Source: Candidatus Omnitrophota bacterium (GTDB lineage: Bacteria > Omnitrophota > Gorgyraeia > 1-14-0-20-64-10 > JACQQZ01). From it: a stretch of 8,959 nt of DNA. The stretch lies in contig JACQRF010000105.1 of assembly GCA_016206635.1 (NCBI GenBank), positions 1 to 8,959 on the forward strand, read 5' to 3'. The notes under the pieces were generated by a model, which saw only the letters and a program-made list of their open reading frames with translations, was not told the origin of the DNA and made no database searches. A program made the translations under genes and the position numbers. Shown here piece by piece: positions 6,489-8,959 of the stretch (its first letter is position 1; each line of letters opens with the position of its first letter).

Positions 6489-6548
6489 TGTCCGTCGGTA
6501 CCGCCAGGAACAGTTCCCTTCGGGAACCGTTCCTGGTACCGCCGGACA
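6489..6548. repeat. Long imperfect hairpin (26-bp stem) in the dnaE 3' intergenic region
   Basis: Arms 6489-6518 and 6522-6548 pair around a 3-nt loop. The stem has 25 Watson-Crick pairs, one mismatch (6495/6542), one 3-nt bulge (6503-6505), and a pair at 6512/6528 that is A/C on the plus strand but a G-U wobble in minus-strand RNA. The stem is thus better as RNA transcribed from dnaE. Each arm is itself built of short palindromes (GGTACC and GGAAC-N-GTTCC). No T-run follows on the minus strand. It lies in the 6422-6616 gap, which otherwise shows no gene or convincing promoter. It could be a dispersed REP-like element, a 3' end stabiliser or a factor-dependent terminator. Confidence 0.85.
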
Positions 6549-6616
6549 TCTATACTACCGAGCAAAGGGGAGGGTGCCGGGTGACGCTTCATGTGACCGA
6601 GCAAGGAGGTGAGGGA

Positions 6617-8959
6617 TCAGCCGGCGTACTGGACGGACCGGCGAGCGTCCGGGCGCTCCGGCGAAGCGGCCTGGACGGTCACGACGTCCTGGCCCAGCAG
6701 GGCCTCGAGGGCAGCGAACAGCTCGTCGCTGGGAGTCACGCGGCACCCATCCCCGGTCTCGAGGAGATGCGTCTGGTGTTCGGGGGTCGTGAACTTCAAC
6801 GTGACGGGGACTGTCCCGGCATGCTGTTTGAGGACGCGGTAGACCGCCTCCAGCACGGATTGCTCGAGCCCGGCGGTGAACAACGTGATCGTGATCCCTT
6901 GCGTGAACGATTGCCGGGCCTGGTCGAGCGAGATCACCTCGTTGGCCAGCAGTTTCGGTGACTCCTCGCGCAAGCTGAGGCGGCCACGGATGAAGACGAT
7001 CGCCTCCGGTGCGATCGCCTTGGCGCAGGCGGCATAGGCCCTCGGGAACACCAGCACCTCGACCGACCCGCTGAAGTCCTCGAGCACCACGATGGCCATC
7101 CGCTCGTTGCCTTTCTTGGTCGTCGTCACCCGGACCTTGGCGATGACGCCACCGAGCGTCACGTCGCCGCCGTCGCGCAGCGTCCCGAGCTGGTCAATGG
7201 GGGCGGTGCAGTAGGCCTTCAGCGATCGCTCGTGGCGGGCGAGCGGATGCCCCGTCAGGTAGAAGCCGAGCAACTCCTTCTCGTAGGTCAGCCGCTGGCT
7301 CTCCGGCCATTCCCGGACCGCAGGGGTTCCCTGCACGGCGTTCTTGAATGCGCTTTGCTCCTGGAAGGTGTCGAACAGCGACAGCTGGCCGGCCTGCTTG
7401 TCCCGCTGGGCGCCGCTGGCCACATCGAGGGCGCGATCCAGCATCGCCACCAGCTGCGAGCGGTGGAGCCCCATCGAGTCGAACGCCCCGCACTTGATCA
7501 GGCTCTCGAGCACCTTGCGGTTCACCAACCGCAGATCGACCCGCTCGCAAAAGTCGTACAGCGAGGCGAAGCGGCCGCCGGCCTCGCGCGCCTTGATCAC
7601 GACATCGATCGCCCCCTGCCCGACATTCTTGACCGCCGAGAGGCCGAACCGGATCGTGCGGTCGTTGACCACCGTGAATTTCGAGAAGCTCTCATTGACA
7701 TCGGGCGGCAAGATCTGGATGTTCATCCGCCGCGCCTCCTCGATGTACTGCGCGATCTTGTCGAGGTTTTCCCGCTCGGACGTCAGCAGCGCCGTCATGA
7801 ACTCCGCCGGATAATTGGCCTTGAGGAACGCGGTGCGGTAGGAGATCACGGCGTACGCCGCCGAATGTGACAAGTTGAAGCCATACCCCCCGAAGTAGGT
7901 GATCTTCTCGAAGATCCGCTCGGCGGTCCGGTGATCCACGCCGTTGCGGACGGCCCCCTCGAGGAACTCGGTGCGGGCCTGTTCAATCACCTCGGGCGTT
8001 TTCTTGCCCATCGCGCGCCGGAAGATGTCGGCTTTCGCGAGGGAGAAGCCGGCCACCGTCGAGACGATGCGCATAATTTGTTCTTGATAGACCAGGATCC
8101 CGTACGTGTCCTTGAGGATCGGCTCGAGGAGCGGGTGGTCATACGTGGCCTTGACCTGACCGTGGCGGCGCTTGATGAAGTCATCGAGCATCCCGCTGCC
8201 GATCGGGCCGGGGCGGAACAACGCCAAGAGCGCGATCAAGTCCTCGAGGCGATCGGGTTTGAGCTTGCGCAGGAGATCGCGCATGCCGGACGATTCGAGC
8301 TGGAACACCCCGGTGGACTCGACGCCGCCGAGCATCTTGTAGGTCGCCGCGTCGTCGAGCGGGACCGCCGCCCAATCCAGCGCGATGCCGCGCGTCCGCT
8401 TGACGATCTTGACCGTCTCTTCGACGACCGTGAGCGTCCGCAACCCCAGGAAGTCCATCTTCAGCAACCCGACCTTCTCGAGCGACTCCATGGCGTAGCC
8501 GGTCGTGACCTGGTCATCGGAGGTCTTGAACAGGGGGATGTAGTCCGACAAGTCGCCGTCGGCGATCACGACACCGGCCGCGTGCGTCGAGGCGTGCCGC
8601 GTCAAGCCTTCCAGTTTCATCGAGGTGTCAATCAGCTCGCCGACTTTCGGGTCGCTCCCGTAGAGGGCCTTCAGCTCCGGCGACAACTCGAGGGCGCGCG
8701 CCAGCGTCATCCCGAGCTCGAAGGGGATCAGCTTGGCGAGCCGGTCCGCCTCCGGGTAGCTGAAGCCCATCACGCGGGCCACGTCGCGCACGACCGCCTT
8801 GGCCATCATCGTCCCGAACGTGATGATCTGCGCGACGGACCGCTCGCCGTACTTCTCCTGGACGTACCGGATCACCTCCGGGCGCCGCTCGTAGCAGAAA
8901 TCAATGTCAATGTCGGGGAAGCTGATGCGGTCAGGGTTCAAGAACCGCTCGAACAGGAG
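6617..8959 (-). CDS. dnaE: DNA polymerase III alpha subunit, C-terminal 780 residues (5' end outside window)
   Basis: Catalytic subunit of the replicative polymerase. The visible frame starts inside the palm with LLFERFLNPDRISFPDIDIDF. The second and third Asp of PDIDIDF correspond to the catalytic D401/D403 of E. coli, and MDFLGLRTLT (visible residues 168-177) holds the third. Next come ALFRPGPIGSGML, the fingers block IFRRAMGKK, and YFGGYGFNLSHSAAYA. An HhH region (VNRKVLESLIKCGAFDSMG) and the clamp-binding motif QLSLF (7373-7387) follow, then an OB fold (VTLGGVIAKVRVTTTKKG to VEVLVFP) and a C-terminal tau-binding-like region. This order is that of DnaE-type alpha, not PolC. The N-terminal PHP domain is beyond the window. 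All visible catalytic motifs are intact. The stop TGA at 6617-6619 is followed by the non-coding gap with the long hairpin. Confidence 0.98.
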   Translation of the reverse strand, partial: LLFERFLNPDRISFPDIDIDFCYERRPEVIRYVQEKYGERSVAQIITFGTMMAKAVVRDVARVMGFSYPEADRLAKLIPFELGMTLARALELSPELKALYGSDPKVGELIDTSMKLEGLTRHASTHAAGVVIADGDLSDYIPLFKTSDDQVTTGYAMESLEKVGLLKMDFLGLRTLTVVEETVKIVKRTRGIALDWAAVPLDDAATYKMLGGVESTGVFQLESSGMRDLLRKLKPDRLEDLIALLALFRPGPIGSGMLDDFIKRRHGQVKATYDHPLLEPILKDTYGILVYQEQIMRIVSTVAGFSLAKADIFRRAMGKKTPEVIEQARTEFLEGAVRNGVDHRTAERIFEKITYFGGYGFNLSHSAAYAVISYRTAFLKANYPAEFMTALLTSERENLDKIAQYIEEARRMNIQILPPDVNESFSKFTVVNDRTIRFGLSAVKNVGQGAIDVVIKAREAGGRFASLYDFCERVDLRLVNRKVLESLIKCGAFDSMGLHRSQLVAMLDRALDVASGAQRDKQAGQLSLFDTFQEQSAFKNAVQGTPAVREWPESQRLTYEKELLGFYLTGHPLARHERSLKAYCTAPIDQLGTLRDGGDVTLGGVIAKVRVTTTKKGNERMAIVVLEDFSGSVEVLVFPRAYAACAKAIAPEAIVFIRGRLSLREESPKLLANEVISLDQARQSFTQGITITLFTAGLEQSVLEAVYRVLKQHAGTVPVTLKFTTPEHQTHLLETGDGCRVTPSDELFAALEALLGQDVVTVQAASPERPDARRSVQYAG

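Noticed and set aside
6422..6604. N-terminal extension of the methyltransferase-like gene to the TTG at 6604
   Set aside because: It has no ribosome site, would be translated through the long hairpin, and places a typical signal peptide 61 residues inside the protein. A start at 6421 puts the signal peptide at the N-terminus.
6602..6612. Strong Shine-Dalgarno AAGGAGGTGAG on the plus strand, also a match to the 16S rRNA 3' tail on the minus strand
   Set aside because: The plus-strand frames that follow it only overlap the dnaE coding sequence antisense and show no recognisable protein. The 16S-tail likeness is about ten bases and has no other rRNA sequence around it.
1..8959. CRISPR array, tRNA/rRNA genes, transposase or attachment sites
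   Set aside because: I scanned the gaps and found no regularly spaced direct repeats, no cloverleaf-like sequence and no transposase or integrase motifs. Nothing in the window supports them.

Overview
The window is about 9 kb of GC-rich bacterial chromosome in which every supported gene lies on the minus strand. Read in the direction of transcription, from high to low coordinates, it holds dnaE (5' end outside the window), an exported or membrane-anchored multidomain methyltransferase-like protein, an AbiEi/AbiEii type IV toxin-antitoxin pair, an HU/IHF-family nucleoid protein, hisS, and aspS (3' end outside the window).

The organism cannot be fixed from one window. The methyltransferase-like protein has an N-terminus of the form signal peptide, FALR, AGLE, and several more (A/T)G(L/M)E(E/D) tags. 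I associate these tags with secreted proteins of Candidatus Omnitrophota and related uncultured PVC-side lineages. This is a tentative recollection, not a search result. The housekeeping genes fit any high-GC Gram-negative-type bacterium. AspRS carries the His31/Gly residue pair of the non-discriminating (Asp/Asn) form, which suggests Asn-tRNA is made by GatCAB transamidation.

Layout. 6617-8959: dnaE, the Pol III alpha subunit from the catalytic palm to the C-terminus. 6422-6616: non-coding gap dominated by a 60-nt, almost perfect long hairpin. 4337-6421: mosaic 694-residue protein (signal peptide, HhH-like region, Tat-like/transmembrane segment, SAM methyltransferase, unknown alpha/beta tail); its central part is clearly lower in GC than both ends, and the shifts coincide with copies of the GLE tag. 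4231-4336: AT-rich regulatory gap with a strong sigma70-like promoter and an inverted repeat over its -35 box. 2531-4230: abiEi-abiEii with an ATGA overlap. 2382-2530: gap with a near-consensus promoter (TTGACA, 17 nt, TATCCT). 1-2381: HU, hisS, aspS, apparently one operon, with hisS and aspS also joined by an ATGA overlap.

The housekeeping genes concern replication, nucleoid structure and translation. The toxin-antitoxin pair and the mosaic methyltransferase gene sit between them as an accessory insert. The most unusual items are the mosaic protein with its repeated GLE tags and composition break, its internal RR-x-FL/transmembrane segment, and the long hairpin after dnaE.
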